Part shown: positions 6,989 through 13,367 of the stretch, piece after piece | Position numbering within the stretch: the first letter of the stretch is position 1 | Layout: the number at the start of each line of letters is the position of its first letter | Origin: DASQVO01 sp035640715 | GTDB lineage: Bacteria; Actinomycetota; Actinomycetes; Streptosporangiales; Streptosporangiaceae | Length of the DNA stretch: 14,439 nt | NCBI GenBank assembly: GCA_035640715.1 | Contig: DASQVO010000442.1 | Location: forward strand, 1 to 14,439 | Direction: 5' to 3' | Notes under the pieces: model-generated | The model's input: only the letters and a program-made list of their open reading frames with translations | Databases searched by the model: none | Told to the model about the DNA's origin: nothing | Program-made: the position numbers and the translations under genes

Positions 6989-8393
6989 GGCCGTGTCCTT
7001 TCTGCCGCCCGGGTCCCGGCATCCTGCGTCGCACTAATCTCTTTCGCCACGCTAGCCTCTCCGGCCCCGGCAGCGCCGGTGGCCTCTCCAGTCCCGCTGG
7101 TCTTGGCAGCGTCTGTCCCGCAGTCCCGCTGGCCCTGGCAGCTCCGTGAGCCCCGACGGTACTCTGCGGCCGGCCGGTGGGCAGCCGGGCCGCGACCCGG
7201 TAACCACCCGCGGGAGACGGCCCGGCGTCGACCGTGCCCCCGACCGAGGCCGCCCGCTCACGCATTCCGGTCAGCCCGTGTCCCGTTCCTCCAGGCCCGG
7301 ATTTCTCGCCGCCGCTGCCCGGATTCCCCTCATGATGGCTTCCGGCTGCGGGCGCGTATCCGCAGCCATTATCGGTGACCTCGATCCGGAGCTCACCCTC
7401 GTCGTAGGCCAGCGACACGGCGGCGGTCGCCGGCCCGGCGTGGCGGATCACGTTGGTCAGTGACTCCTGGACGATCCGGTAGGCGGCCAGGTCCACGGCG
7501 GCGGGAAGCGGCCGCTCCGGGCCGGTCACAGTCAGCGTGGTGGCAAGGCCGGCCCGCTGCGCCCCGTCGATCAGCGTCGCGGTCTGGGCGAGGCCCGGGG
7601 CAGGCTGGATGGGATCCGCCTCGTCGGCCTGCCGCAGCACGTTGAGGATGGCGCGCAGTTCCCGCAGGCCTTCCTTGCTGGCGGTCTTGATCGTCTGCAG
7701 GGCTTCGGCCGCGGCGTCCGGGCGCTCGGCGACGATGTGGGCGGCCACCCCGGCCTGCACGTTGATCGTCGCCATCGTGTGGGCCACGACATCGTGCAGT
7801 TCACGGGCGATCCGCAGGCGCTCCTCGTCGACCCGCCGCCGGGCGTCCTGCTCGGCGCGCGCCTGGATCGACGCGACATACGCCCTCCGGTTGGCGATCG
7901 CGATGCCGCCGAAGCAGGCGACGGCCATCTCGGCGGGGATCAGGTTGAACCCGCCGCCGAACATCCCGAACGGGTCGTTGGCGGCCGTCGCCGCCATTAG
8001 GAGGGCCGCCGTGGCCACCGCCCAGCCGATCGCCCGGCGGGCGGGGACCTGAGTGGCCAGCGCATACACGGCGGCAGCGGGGGCGAGCAGGGCGGCGCCG
8101 TTGACGTAGCCGAGCAGGGTGTAGACGGAAACGGCGGCGGCCGAGATGGCCAGCACCGGCAGTGGCCATCGCCGCCGGCCGGCCAGCACCAGGCCTGCCA
8201 CCACGACGAGCACGAACGCCGCAGCCGGTGTGTGTGCTGCCGCGGTACCGGCCGGGATCTTGTTGCTGGTCTGGTCCGGGTGGGCCTCGCCGTAGGACCC
8301 GGCGAGGAGCACGGCAGTCAGCGCGACGGCGAAGACGGCATCCCGCGCGGGTGAGCGCCGCCACCACTGCCACGCCGCCCGCACACTGTCCAT
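6720..8393 (-). CDS. DesK/NarX-type sensor histidine kinase, 3' end probably frameshifted
   Basis: The open frame from ATG 8393 encodes 557 residues, but only about the first 425 look genuine. The N-terminal part has five or six hydrophobic segments (about 17-32, 57-73, 78-95, 98-112, 121-137, 152-168), so it is a membrane-embedded sensor. The dimerisation/phosphoacceptor region (HisKA_3 type) has RELHDVVAH with H200. The ATPase domain has RIVQESLTNVIRHA (N314), DNGCGYAP (D341) and a GTGHGLTGMRER box, with a Gly-rich insertion (about 350-370) between the last two. It would autophosphorylate H200 and pass phosphate to D54 of the neighbouring regulator. After about residue 425 the frame uses rare codons (TTA, CTA, AGA) and becomes Arg/Pro/Gly-rich while running 269 bp into the regulator gene. 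A one-base gain near 7115-7125 would give a 469-residue protein ending at TGA 6985. All catalytic boxes precede the shift. Confidence 0.88.
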   Translation of the reverse strand: MDSVRAAWQWWRRSPARDAVFAVALTAVLLAGSYGEAHPDQTSNKIPAGTAAAHTPAAAFVLVVVAGLVLAGRRRWPLPVLAISAAAVSVYTLLGYVNGAALLAPAAAVYALATQVPARRAIGWAVATAALLMAATAANDPFGMFGGGFNLIPAEMAVACFGGIAIANRRAYVASIQARAEQDARRRVDEERLRIARELHDVVAHTMATINVQAGVAAHIVAERPDAAAEALQTIKTASKEGLRELRAILNVLRQADEADPIQPAPGLAQTATLIDGAQRAGLATTLTVTGPERPLPAAVDLAAYRIVQESLTNVIRHAGPATAAVSLAYDEGELRIEVTDNGCGYAPAAGSHHEGNPGSGGEKSGPGGTGHGLTGMRERAASVGGTVDAGPSPAGGYRVAARLPTGRPQSTVGAHGAARASGTAGQTLPRPAGLERPPALPGPERLAWRKRLVRRRMPGPGRQKGHGRDPGPARRRSGADPGRVPGPARGRQRPPGGRRSRGRPAGSGPGPPRARRRHPHGHPHARCRRPGGNPAHRRRRRPRRGQSDHPDHVRVR

Positions 8394-8441
8394 GCCGCAA
8401 GCGTAGGCCCGTCCGCCTGCCCCGGTCGTCCTCCCGTGGTT

Positions 8442-8479
8442 GCGGCCACGGTTACTCCCCCGGGAGTAGCCGTGGCCGC
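8442..8479. repeat. 38-bp near-perfect inverted repeat upstream of the histidine kinase
   Basis: The arms GCGGCCACGGTTACTCCC (8442-8459) and GGGAGTAGCCGTGGCCGC (8462-8479) are complementary at 17 of 18 positions with only two bases between them. The repeat lies 50 bases downstream of the DUF4870 stop and 49 bases upstream of the kinase ATG. It could be a U-tract-less terminator for DUF4870, or an operator controlling the two-component genes. The single mismatch becomes a G-U pair in plus-strand RNA and an A-C mismatch in minus-strand RNA. Confidence 0.75.
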
Positions 8480-8517
8480 CGTCGGCGTGATCACCATCAA
8501 TGGCTCGGGCATTTCTA

Positions 8518-8531
8518 AGGGCGGGAGCCCT
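8518..8531 (-). terminator. Small hairpin at the DUF4870 stop codon
   Basis: AGGGC (8518-8522) and GCCCT (8527-8531) form a five-base stem with a four-base loop; on the minus strand it is followed by TTAGAAAT. It overlaps the DUF4870 stop codon (8532-8530). It is short, and it is only a weak terminator candidate next to the larger inverted repeat at 8442-8479. Confidence 0.3.
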
Positions 8532-9162
8532 ACTTGAGCATGGGTACGCAGAGCCAGCCGGGGATCTTGTAGAACTCGCCGCGGCGGGCCGCGATGGCCG
8601 CGCGGACGAGGTACACCATCGTCGTGATCCACAACGCGGACAGCGGCGGCACCGAGATGGCGAGCGCGACCGTCACCGTGTCCAGGGCGAGCAGCGCGCC
8701 GACGATCGCGCAGGACAACGCGAACAGCGTCCCGGTGAGGGTCAGGTTGAACGCCTGGGCCGCGTGCGAGCGGACAAAGCCGGATGCCTTCCGCCAGGCC
8801 ACGTAGATGACCAGCGGAGCCAGCAGCCAGAGAAAGATCGAGCCCAGGTAGCTGAAGGTGGCCCACTGCTCTTCTTCGGGGCCGCGCTCACCGGGCCCGG
8901 TCCCGTCCGGGCCCACCGGGCTCCCGTCCGGGCTCACCAGGCCCCTGCCCGGCCGTGAAACGCCGCCAGACGCCTGCGTCACAAGCCGCGAGCCCGGGTC
9001 GCCCGGGCGGCCCGGAATCCAGCCCTCGTGATGTTCGTGCGGTCCGGAAGCCGGCTTGCCGGCTGCCGCCGCGCCCCGCTTTCCCTCCCGGGACTCGCCC
9101 GGCCGGGACCGGGCCGGAACGTCCGCCCGCCCGGCGGGAGGCTGCGTTCGATCAGTCGCCAT
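8530..9162 (-). CDS. DUF4870 domain membrane protein
   Basis: This encodes 210 residues from ATG 9162, with GAGGGACG directly upstream as the ribosome site. Residues 1-95 are a low-complexity, probably disordered Pro/Gly/Arg-rich tail with a histidine pair motif (PHEHHEGW) and a duplicated SPDG/GPDG segment. Residues about 97-203 match DUF4870: EEEQWATFSYLGS, a first membrane segment (about 103-122), the conserved loop with FVRSHAAQAFNL (about 129-140), and two more segments (about 138-160 and 162-188). The C-terminal GEFYKIPG matches the family's usual end. DUF4870 proteins are small Tic20-like multi-pass membrane proteins of unknown function. It follows DUF3097 on the same strand with a 71-bp gap, so the two may form one transcript. 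The kinase gene downstream is separated by 136 bp with a strong inverted repeat. Confidence 0.88.
   Translation of the reverse strand: MATDRTQPPAGRADVPARSRPGESREGKRGAAAAGKPASGPHEHHEGWIPGRPGDPGSRLVTQASGGVSRPGRGLVSPDGSPVGPDGTGPGERGPEEEQWATFSYLGSIFLWLLAPLVIYVAWRKASGFVRSHAAQAFNLTLTGTLFALSCAIVGALLALDTVTVALAISVPPLSALWITTMVYLVRAAIAARRGEFYKIPGWLCVPMLK
8901..8942. repeat. Two 21-bp tandem repeats within the DUF4870 gene
   Basis: The units at 8901-8921 and 8922-8942 agree at 19 of 21 positions and begin with TCCCGTCCGGG. They encode the repeated SPDG/GPDG segment in the disordered N-terminal tail of the DUF4870 protein; being a multiple of three, the duplication keeps the frame. Confidence 0.7.
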
Positions 9163-9233
9163 CGTCCCTCTGTGTTGTCCGGTGCACTCGTCACGTTGTT
9201 TGCTGTCAGCCGCTGCCTGGGCTCGGTGACGAA

Positions 9234-10070
9234 TCAGCCGTTTCCGGGCTCGGTCACGAAGTCGATGAGTTCCTCCACCCGTCCGAGAAGCTCGGGTTCG
9301 AGATCCGCGAAGCTCCTCGCAGAGCGCAGAATCCGCTGCCAGGCGGCGGCAGTGTCATTGCCCCAGCCGATGGCATGCAGGACTCCTTCCTTCCACGGTA
9401 CCCCGCGCGGAATGTCGGGCCAGCGGCCGATCCCTATCGCCGACGGCTTGACCGCCTGCCAGATATCGATGAACGGATGCCCGACGATCGCTACGTCGGG
9501 TGAGCGCAGGCCGGCCGCGATCCGGCTCTCCTTCGACCCGTCCACGAGGTGATCGACGAGCACGCCAAGGCGGCGCCCCGGCCCGGGCCTGAACGTGGCT
9601 ACGATATGCGCAAGGTGATCGATGCCCTCCAGGTACTCGACGACCACGCCGACATCCCGCAGGTCGTCACCCCAGATCTTCTCCACGAGCTCAGCGTCGT
9701 GCCGGCCCTCGACGTAGATCCGGCTTGCCCGGGCGACCTTAGCGCGCCCGCGTGGGGCGGCCACCGACCCCGAGGCCGTCCGGGCCGGCGCGGCGGGCAC
9801 GGGCGGGGCCGCCGCGGCCGGCCTGACAAGCGTGACGGGCTTCCCCTCCAGCAGGAAGGCGGCGGGATTGAGCGGGAACACCCGCCGCTTGCCGTGCCGG
9901 TCCTCCAGCGTCACTGCGGCCTTGTCGCAGCCCACCACGGCGCCGCAGAACTTGCCCTCGGCGTCCTCGACGACCAGCCCGTGCGCCGCCTCGACCTGCG
10001 GCACCTGGCGGCGCCCGGGCCGCCGCCGGCCGGTGGCGAGCACGTCAGATCCGTAATCATGGCTACGCAT
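9234..10070 (-). CDS. DUF3097 family protein
   Basis: The protein has 278 residues from ATG 10070; AGGAGGAGG lies just upstream, so the longer frame to 10094 is rejected. The N-terminus MRSHDYGSDVLA and the following block (about 24-84: VEAAHGLVVEDAEGKFCGAV, LEDRHGKRRVFPL, FLLEGKPVTLVRP) are typical of DUF3097, a family found almost only in actinobacteria. After an Ala/Pro linker, the second half begins with ASRIYVEGRHDAELVEKIWG (about 115-134), then GVLVDHLVDGSKESRI (169-184), VGHPFIDIWQAVKP and a tail rich in Trp/Gly (PWKEGV, GWGNDT). The VEGxxD pattern followed by an acidic LVDHLVD strand recalls Toprim-type metal-binding folds (E121, D173, D177), but this is inference. The gene is divergent from hrcA, a neighbourhood kept in many actinobacteria. 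No experimental function is known to me. Confidence 0.9.
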   Translation of the reverse strand: MRSHDYGSDVLATGRRRPGRRQVPQVEAAHGLVVEDAEGKFCGAVVGCDKAAVTLEDRHGKRRVFPLNPAAFLLEGKPVTLVRPAAAAPPVPAAPARTASGSVAAPRGRAKVARASRIYVEGRHDAELVEKIWGDDLRDVGVVVEYLEGIDHLAHIVATFRPGPGRRLGVLVDHLVDGSKESRIAAGLRSPDVAIVGHPFIDIWQAVKPSAIGIGRWPDIPRGVPWKEGVLHAIGWGNDTAAAWQRILRSARSFADLEPELLGRVEELIDFVTEPGNG

Positions 10071-10155
10071 GGAGGCCTCCTCCTGTTCCGGCACGCCCCG
10101 CTAGGCCCGGACCGTACCGGACCCTGCCGCCTCGGGTGGCAGCGCCACGCCGTAG

Positions 10156-10180
10156 CCGGTGTTATACGACGTGACACCGG
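10156..10180. promoter_or_regulatory. Inverted repeat with a minus-strand -10-like box between DUF3097 and hrcA
   Basis: CCGGTGT (10156-10162) and ACACCGG (10174-10180) form a perfect seven-base inverted repeat with an 11-base spacer. A minus-strand TATAAC (10166-10161) overlaps the left arm and could be the -10 box of the DUF3097 gene; no good -35 is seen at 16-18 bases. It is a candidate operator for DUF3097. Confidence 0.4.
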
Positions 10181-10265
10181 ATCGCCCGGTTGTGAGAAAG
10201 ATCAGGCTGACGGGGTATATCGAGGTGGCCGCTTGCCATAATGCATGTCCCGTGTGGCAATAGAA

Positions 10266-10292
10266 TTGGCACTCGGGAAGCTTGAGTGCCAA
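10266..10292 (+). promoter_or_regulatory. CIRCE operator (HrcA binding site)
   Basis: TTGGCACTC (10266-10274), a nine-base spacer and GAGTGCCAA (10284-10292) make a perfect inverted repeat. The standard CIRCE is TTAGCACTC-N9-GAGTGCTAA; the two differences are symmetrical, so the palindrome is intact. It lies 13 bases before the hrcA GTG and its right arm overlaps the start of the ribosome site. HrcA bound here would repress its own hrcA-dnaJ transcript until heat shock inactivates it. Confidence 0.95.
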
Positions 10293-10298
10293 GGAGGT
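10291..10298 (+). promoter_or_regulatory. Ribosome binding site of hrcA, overlapping CIRCE
   Basis: AAGGAGGT is a near-perfect Shine-Dalgarno six bases before GTG 10305 and fixes that start. Its first two bases are also the last two of CIRCE. The in-frame upstream ATG/GTG positions would place CIRCE inside the coding region and are rejected. Confidence 0.9.
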
Positions 10299-10304
10299 GA
10301 ACAC

Positions 10305-11318
10305 GTGCTAGACGATCGGAAGCTTGCGGTTCTCCGCGCCATCGTGAAGGACTACGTGTCCACCAACGAACCGGTGGGATCCAGAGCTCTTGTCGACCGG
10401 CACAACCTCGACGTGTCCCCGGCCACAATCCGCAACGACATGGCGGTCCTCGAGGAGCAAGGCTTCATTACCCAGCCGCATACGAGCGCGGGCCGGGTGC
10501 CGACGGATAAGGGCTACCGGCTCTTCGTGGACCGGCTTTCCGGCATCAAGCCGCTGTCCCCGGCGGAGCGCCGTGCGATCCAGACCTACCTGGCGGCCTC
10601 CTACGGGCTCGACGACGTGGTGACGCGGACGGTCCGGCTGCTTGCGCAGCTCACCCGGCAGGTGGCCGTGGTCCAGTACCCGTCGCTGACCCGCTCGGCT
10701 GTCCGGCATATCGAGCTGGTGCGCCTTGCCCCGGAGAAGCTGCTTGTCGTGCTCATCACCGACACGGGCCGGGTCGAGCAGCGCACGGTGGACCTGCCAG
10801 ATCCATGCGAGGACGACGATGTCGCACACCTGCGCGCGGTGCTCAACGCGAGCCTGGATGGGCGCCGGCTGACTGAGGCGGTCGAGATCGTCGCGGGCCT
10901 CACCGACCGCATTCCGCTGGCCAGCCGGCCGAACGCCGACGCGGTGTTCTCCATCATCATGGAGAATCTGGTCGAGCGGAACGAGGAGAAGATCGTCTTC
11001 GGTGGGACCGCGAACCTCGCGGCGCCGGACTTCTCCCAGGGTCTTCGTGAGGTCCTCGAAGCGCTGGAGGAGCAGGTCGTGCTGATGCGGCTGCTGGGCG
11101 AGGCGAGCGACCAGTCGCTGCTGACCGTGCTGATCGGCACCGAGAACCCGGTCGAGGGACTGCGGACCACATCGCTGGTGTCCAGCGGCTATGGGTCCGG
11201 CGGCGAGACGCTGGCGAAACTCGCCGTTCTTGGCCCGACACGGATGGATTACCCCGGCACGATGGGAGCAGTGAGCGCGGTGGCACGATACGTCGGCGAA
11301 ATCCTGATGGAGACCTAG
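10305..11318 (+). CDS. hrcA: Heat-inducible transcriptional repressor HrcA
   Basis: This encodes 337 residues from GTG 10305. The N-terminal winged helix (about 1-75) contains LDDRKLAVLRAIVKDYVSTN, EPVGSRALV, SPATIRNDMAVLEEQGF and the diagnostic HTSAGRVPTDKGYRLFVD. The central and C-terminal GAF-like dimerisation region follows, with LVVLITDTGRVEQRTVDLP, NLVERNEEKIVFGGTANLAAP and a late IGTENPVEGLRTTSLVSSGY strand; the end, GPTRMDYPGTMGAVSAVARY, is the conserved family C-terminus. HrcA binds CIRCE operators to repress chaperone genes and needs GroEL to stay active. A CIRCE lies immediately upstream, so it is autoregulated. Its TAG stop shares its last base with the dnaJ GTG (TAGTG), showing tight translational coupling with the chaperone gene it controls. 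Confidence 0.98.
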   Translation: MLDDRKLAVLRAIVKDYVSTNEPVGSRALVDRHNLDVSPATIRNDMAVLEEQGFITQPHTSAGRVPTDKGYRLFVDRLSGIKPLSPAERRAIQTYLAASYGLDDVVTRTVRLLAQLTRQVAVVQYPSLTRSAVRHIELVRLAPEKLLVVLITDTGRVEQRTVDLPDPCEDDDVAHLRAVLNASLDGRRLTEAVEIVAGLTDRIPLASRPNADAVFSIIMENLVERNEEKIVFGGTANLAAPDFSQGLREVLEALEEQVVLMRLLGEASDQSLLTVLIGTENPVEGLRTTSLVSSGYGSGGETLAKLAVLGPTRMDYPGTMGAVSAVARYVGEILMET

Positions 11319-12457
11319 TGGCGGCGGACTACTATTCTGTCCTCGGAATCCGTCGCGACGCGGCCCAGGACGAGATCAAGAGGGCGTACCGGCGGCTCGC
11401 CCGTGAGCTCCATCCCGACGTCAACCCGGATCCGCAGACCCAGGAACGGTTCAAGGAGATCACGCAGGCCTACGAGGTGCTCTCCGATCCGGAGAAGCGC
11501 CAGATGTACGACATGGGCGCCGACCCGTTCGCCCGGGCCGACGCCGGGCCGGCCGGTGCGGGCGGGTTCGGGCCCGGCTTCCCGTTCAGCGACATCATGG
11601 ACGCGTTCTTCGGGACCGCGGCCGGCAGCCGCGGTCCTCGCAGCCGCGCGCGCCGGGGCCGGAACGCGACGATCCGCATCGAGCTGGACCTGGCCGAATG
11701 CGCGTTCGGCGCGACCCGGGAACTGACCGTCGACACGGCTGTCGTCTGCCCGACTTGTTCGGGGGAGGGCACCGCGCCGGGTACCCACCCGGAGACCTGT
11801 GATGTGTGCGGCGGGCGCGGTGAGGTTAGCCAGGTGACGCGCTCGTTCCTCGGCCAGGTCATGACCTCACGGCCATGTCCGCGCTGTGGCGGGTACGGGA
11901 CGATCCTGCCCCGGCCGTGCCCGGAATGCGACGGTGACGGGCGGGTCAGAACCCGCCGCACCATCAAGGTCCGTATCCCGGCCGGTGTCGAGAACGGCAC
12001 CCACATCCAGCTGGCCGGCGAGGGCGAGGTCGGGCCCGGCGGCGGCCCGCCCGGTGACCTGTTCCTCGAGATCTCACAGCGTCCGCATCCCATCTTCGAG
12101 CGGCAGGGTGACGACCTGCACTGCACCGTGACCATCCCGATGGTCGCCGCCGCGCTGGGGGCGACGCTCTCCGTGGAGAGCCTGGACGGCCCCGTCGACA
12201 TCGACATCCGGCCGGGAACCCAGTCCGGCCAGGTGATCCCGCTTTACAACCATGGCGTGCAGCACCTCAACAGTTCCGGCCGCGGCGACCTGATCATCCA
12301 CGTGACGGTGGAGACGCCCACGAGGCTCGACCCGGAGCAGGAGAAGCTGCTGCGGGAGCTGGCGAAGCTGCGTGGCGAGGAGGCGCCTCCGGGCAAGTTC
12401 TCGCCGGGCCAGCACGGCTTCTTCTCCCGGCTCCGCGATGCGTTCAACGGCCGCTGA
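11318..12457 (+). CDS. dnaJ: Molecular chaperone DnaJ (DnaJ2 type)
   Basis: This encodes 379 residues from GTG 11318, with GGAG about five bases upstream. The J domain covers about 3-67 with the DnaK-stimulating HPD at 32-34 (RELHPDVNPD) and EVLSDPEKRQMYD. A short Gly/Phe-rich linker (about 77-100, GAGGFGPGFPF) follows. The zinc region carries four CXXC motifs: C144/C147, C161/C164, C187/C190 and C201/C204, so both zinc sites are complete. The C-terminal substrate-binding domains contain RIPAGVENGTHIQLAGEGEVGP, GDLFLEISQRPHPIFERQGDDL and the GDLIIHVTVETP dimerisation part; the end is FFSRLRDAFNGR. It is the copy linked to hrcA, not the one in a dnaK-grpE operon, hence DnaJ2. It delivers unfolded clients to DnaK. 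Expression is expected to rise on heat shock through CIRCE. Confidence 0.97.
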   Translation: MAADYYSVLGIRRDAAQDEIKRAYRRLARELHPDVNPDPQTQERFKEITQAYEVLSDPEKRQMYDMGADPFARADAGPAGAGGFGPGFPFSDIMDAFFGTAAGSRGPRSRARRGRNATIRIELDLAECAFGATRELTVDTAVVCPTCSGEGTAPGTHPETCDVCGGRGEVSQVTRSFLGQVMTSRPCPRCGGYGTILPRPCPECDGDGRVRTRRTIKVRIPAGVENGTHIQLAGEGEVGPGGGPPGDLFLEISQRPHPIFERQGDDLHCTVTIPMVAAALGATLSVESLDGPVDIDIRPGTQSGQVIPLYNHGVQHLNSSGRGDLIIHVTVETPTRLDPEQEKLLRELAKLRGEEAPPGKFSPGQHGFFSRLRDAFNGR

Positions 12458-12509
12458 CCCAGCTGGGTCCGGTCAGCCGCCGCACTTCCGGACCGGCGCG
12501 GCATGGCAG

Positions 12510-12572
12510 ATGATCATCACGCCGAACGGGGACGTGGTGGCAGCCACCTCATTCCGCGAGGACGGCCGTTAA
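12510..12572 (+). other. Possible 20-residue leader ORF in the dnaJ-rsmE spacer
   Basis: The 115-bp spacer between dnaJ and rsmE holds a frame beginning at ATG 12510 and ending in TAA immediately before the rsmE ATG (TAAATG). Its residues (MIITPNGDVVAATS, then FREDGR) are balanced and use G/C-ending codons, unlike most shadow frames nearby. The frame is open upstream into dnaJ, and there is no clear ribosome site. It may be a coupling leader, a remnant, or chance; otherwise nothing is seen in the spacer. Confidence 0.2.
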
Positions 12573-13304
12573 ATGGCCCCGCCGGTGTTTCTTGCCGAGC
12601 GGGCCCAGCTGGAACGGGACCTGATCGTGCTCTCTGGTGCCGAGGGCCGCCACGCCGCCACGGTCCGCCGGGTCCGCCCCGGGGAACGTGCGGACGTGGC
12701 CGACGGGGACGGCATGATCGCCGAATGCGTCGTGACGGCTGCCGGGGGCGGCCGGGTCGAGCTGCTCGTGCGTGCCCGGCGCGAGGTGCCGGTACCGGAG
12801 CCGCGGATCGCCGTGGTCCAGGCCATACCCAAGGGCGACCGGGCGGAGCTCGCGGTGGAGACGATGACCGAGGTAGGGGTCGATGTCATCGTGCCGTGGG
12901 AAGCCGAGCGCTGCGTGGCGCGGTGGCCGGCCGACCGGGCGGCGAAGTCGCTCGCGCGGTGGCGCTCCACCGCGCGTGAAGCCGCCAAGCAGGCGCGGCG
13001 CGCCCGCGTGCCGGAGGTCACCGAACTCGCCTCGTCCGCGGATGTTACCGCCAGGATCGCGGCCGCGGCGCGGGCGATCGTGCTCGAACCGGGTGCGGCG
13101 GACGGCCTGGCGCGGCTGCCGCTCGCCGGCAGCGGGGACATCGTCGTGGTCGTCGGCCCTGAAGGCGGCGTCAGCCCGGGAGAGACCGCCGCGTTTACCG
13201 CTGCCGGCGCGGTGCCATCGAGGCTCGGGGCATCGGTGCTGCGTACCTCCACCGCGGGAGCGGTGGCCGCGGCCGTGCTGATGAGCCGCTGCGGCAGGTG
13301 GTAA
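12573..13304 (+). CDS. rsmE: 16S rRNA (uracil-1498-N3)-methyltransferase RsmE
   Basis: The protein has 243 residues from ATG 12573. An N-terminal PUA-like part (about 1-72) contains APPVFL and the conserved GRHAATVRRVRPGE (about 25-38). The SPOUT methyltransferase part begins at about 77 with IAVVQAIPKGDRAELAVETMTEVG, includes EAAKQARRARVPEV (136-149, a variant of the family's usual EAxxQSxR), VVGPEGGVSPGE (about 193-204) and LGASVLRTSTAGA (218-230), which form the knotted SAM site. RsmE methylates U1498 of 16S rRNA in the 30S subunit. Its position after hrcA-dnaJ is a recurrent actinobacterial arrangement. It may be read through from dnaJ or have its own weak promoter; GAGG lies about 11 bases before the start. 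A strong hairpin follows the stop codon by 14 bases. Confidence 0.96.
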   Translation: MAPPVFLAERAQLERDLIVLSGAEGRHAATVRRVRPGERADVADGDGMIAECVVTAAGGGRVELLVRARREVPVPEPRIAVVQAIPKGDRAELAVETMTEVGVDVIVPWEAERCVARWPADRAAKSLARWRSTAREAAKQARRARVPEVTELASSADVTARIAAAARAIVLEPGAADGLARLPLAGSGDIVVVVGPEGGVSPGETAAFTAAGAVPSRLGASVLRTSTAGAVAAAVLMSRCGRW

Positions 13305-13318
13305 CCTGCTGTGCTGGC

Positions 13319-13337
13319 CCGGGGGGCGACCCCCCGG
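13319..13337 (+). terminator. Strong GC hairpin downstream of rsmE
   Basis: CCGGGGGG (13319-13326), loop CGA and CCCCCCGG (13330-13337) form a perfect eight-base stem, followed by AACCCCCC. There is no T tract, as is common in high-GC actinobacteria. Its position 14 bases after the rsmE stop suits transcription termination of the hrcA-dnaJ-rsmE unit. Confidence 0.65.
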
Positions 13338-13367
13338 AACCCCCCGTCAGCTTTCCCGGGCTGGGGT

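Noticed and set aside
6272..7378. Plus-strand 368-codon open frame
   Set aside because: Antisense to the response regulator and kinase genes, with no domain-like sequence; open only because of high GC.
10245..10304. Upstream start for hrcA
   Set aside because: It would put CIRCE and the Shine-Dalgarno inside the coding region; GTG 10305 has an ideal ribosome site and fits the family length.
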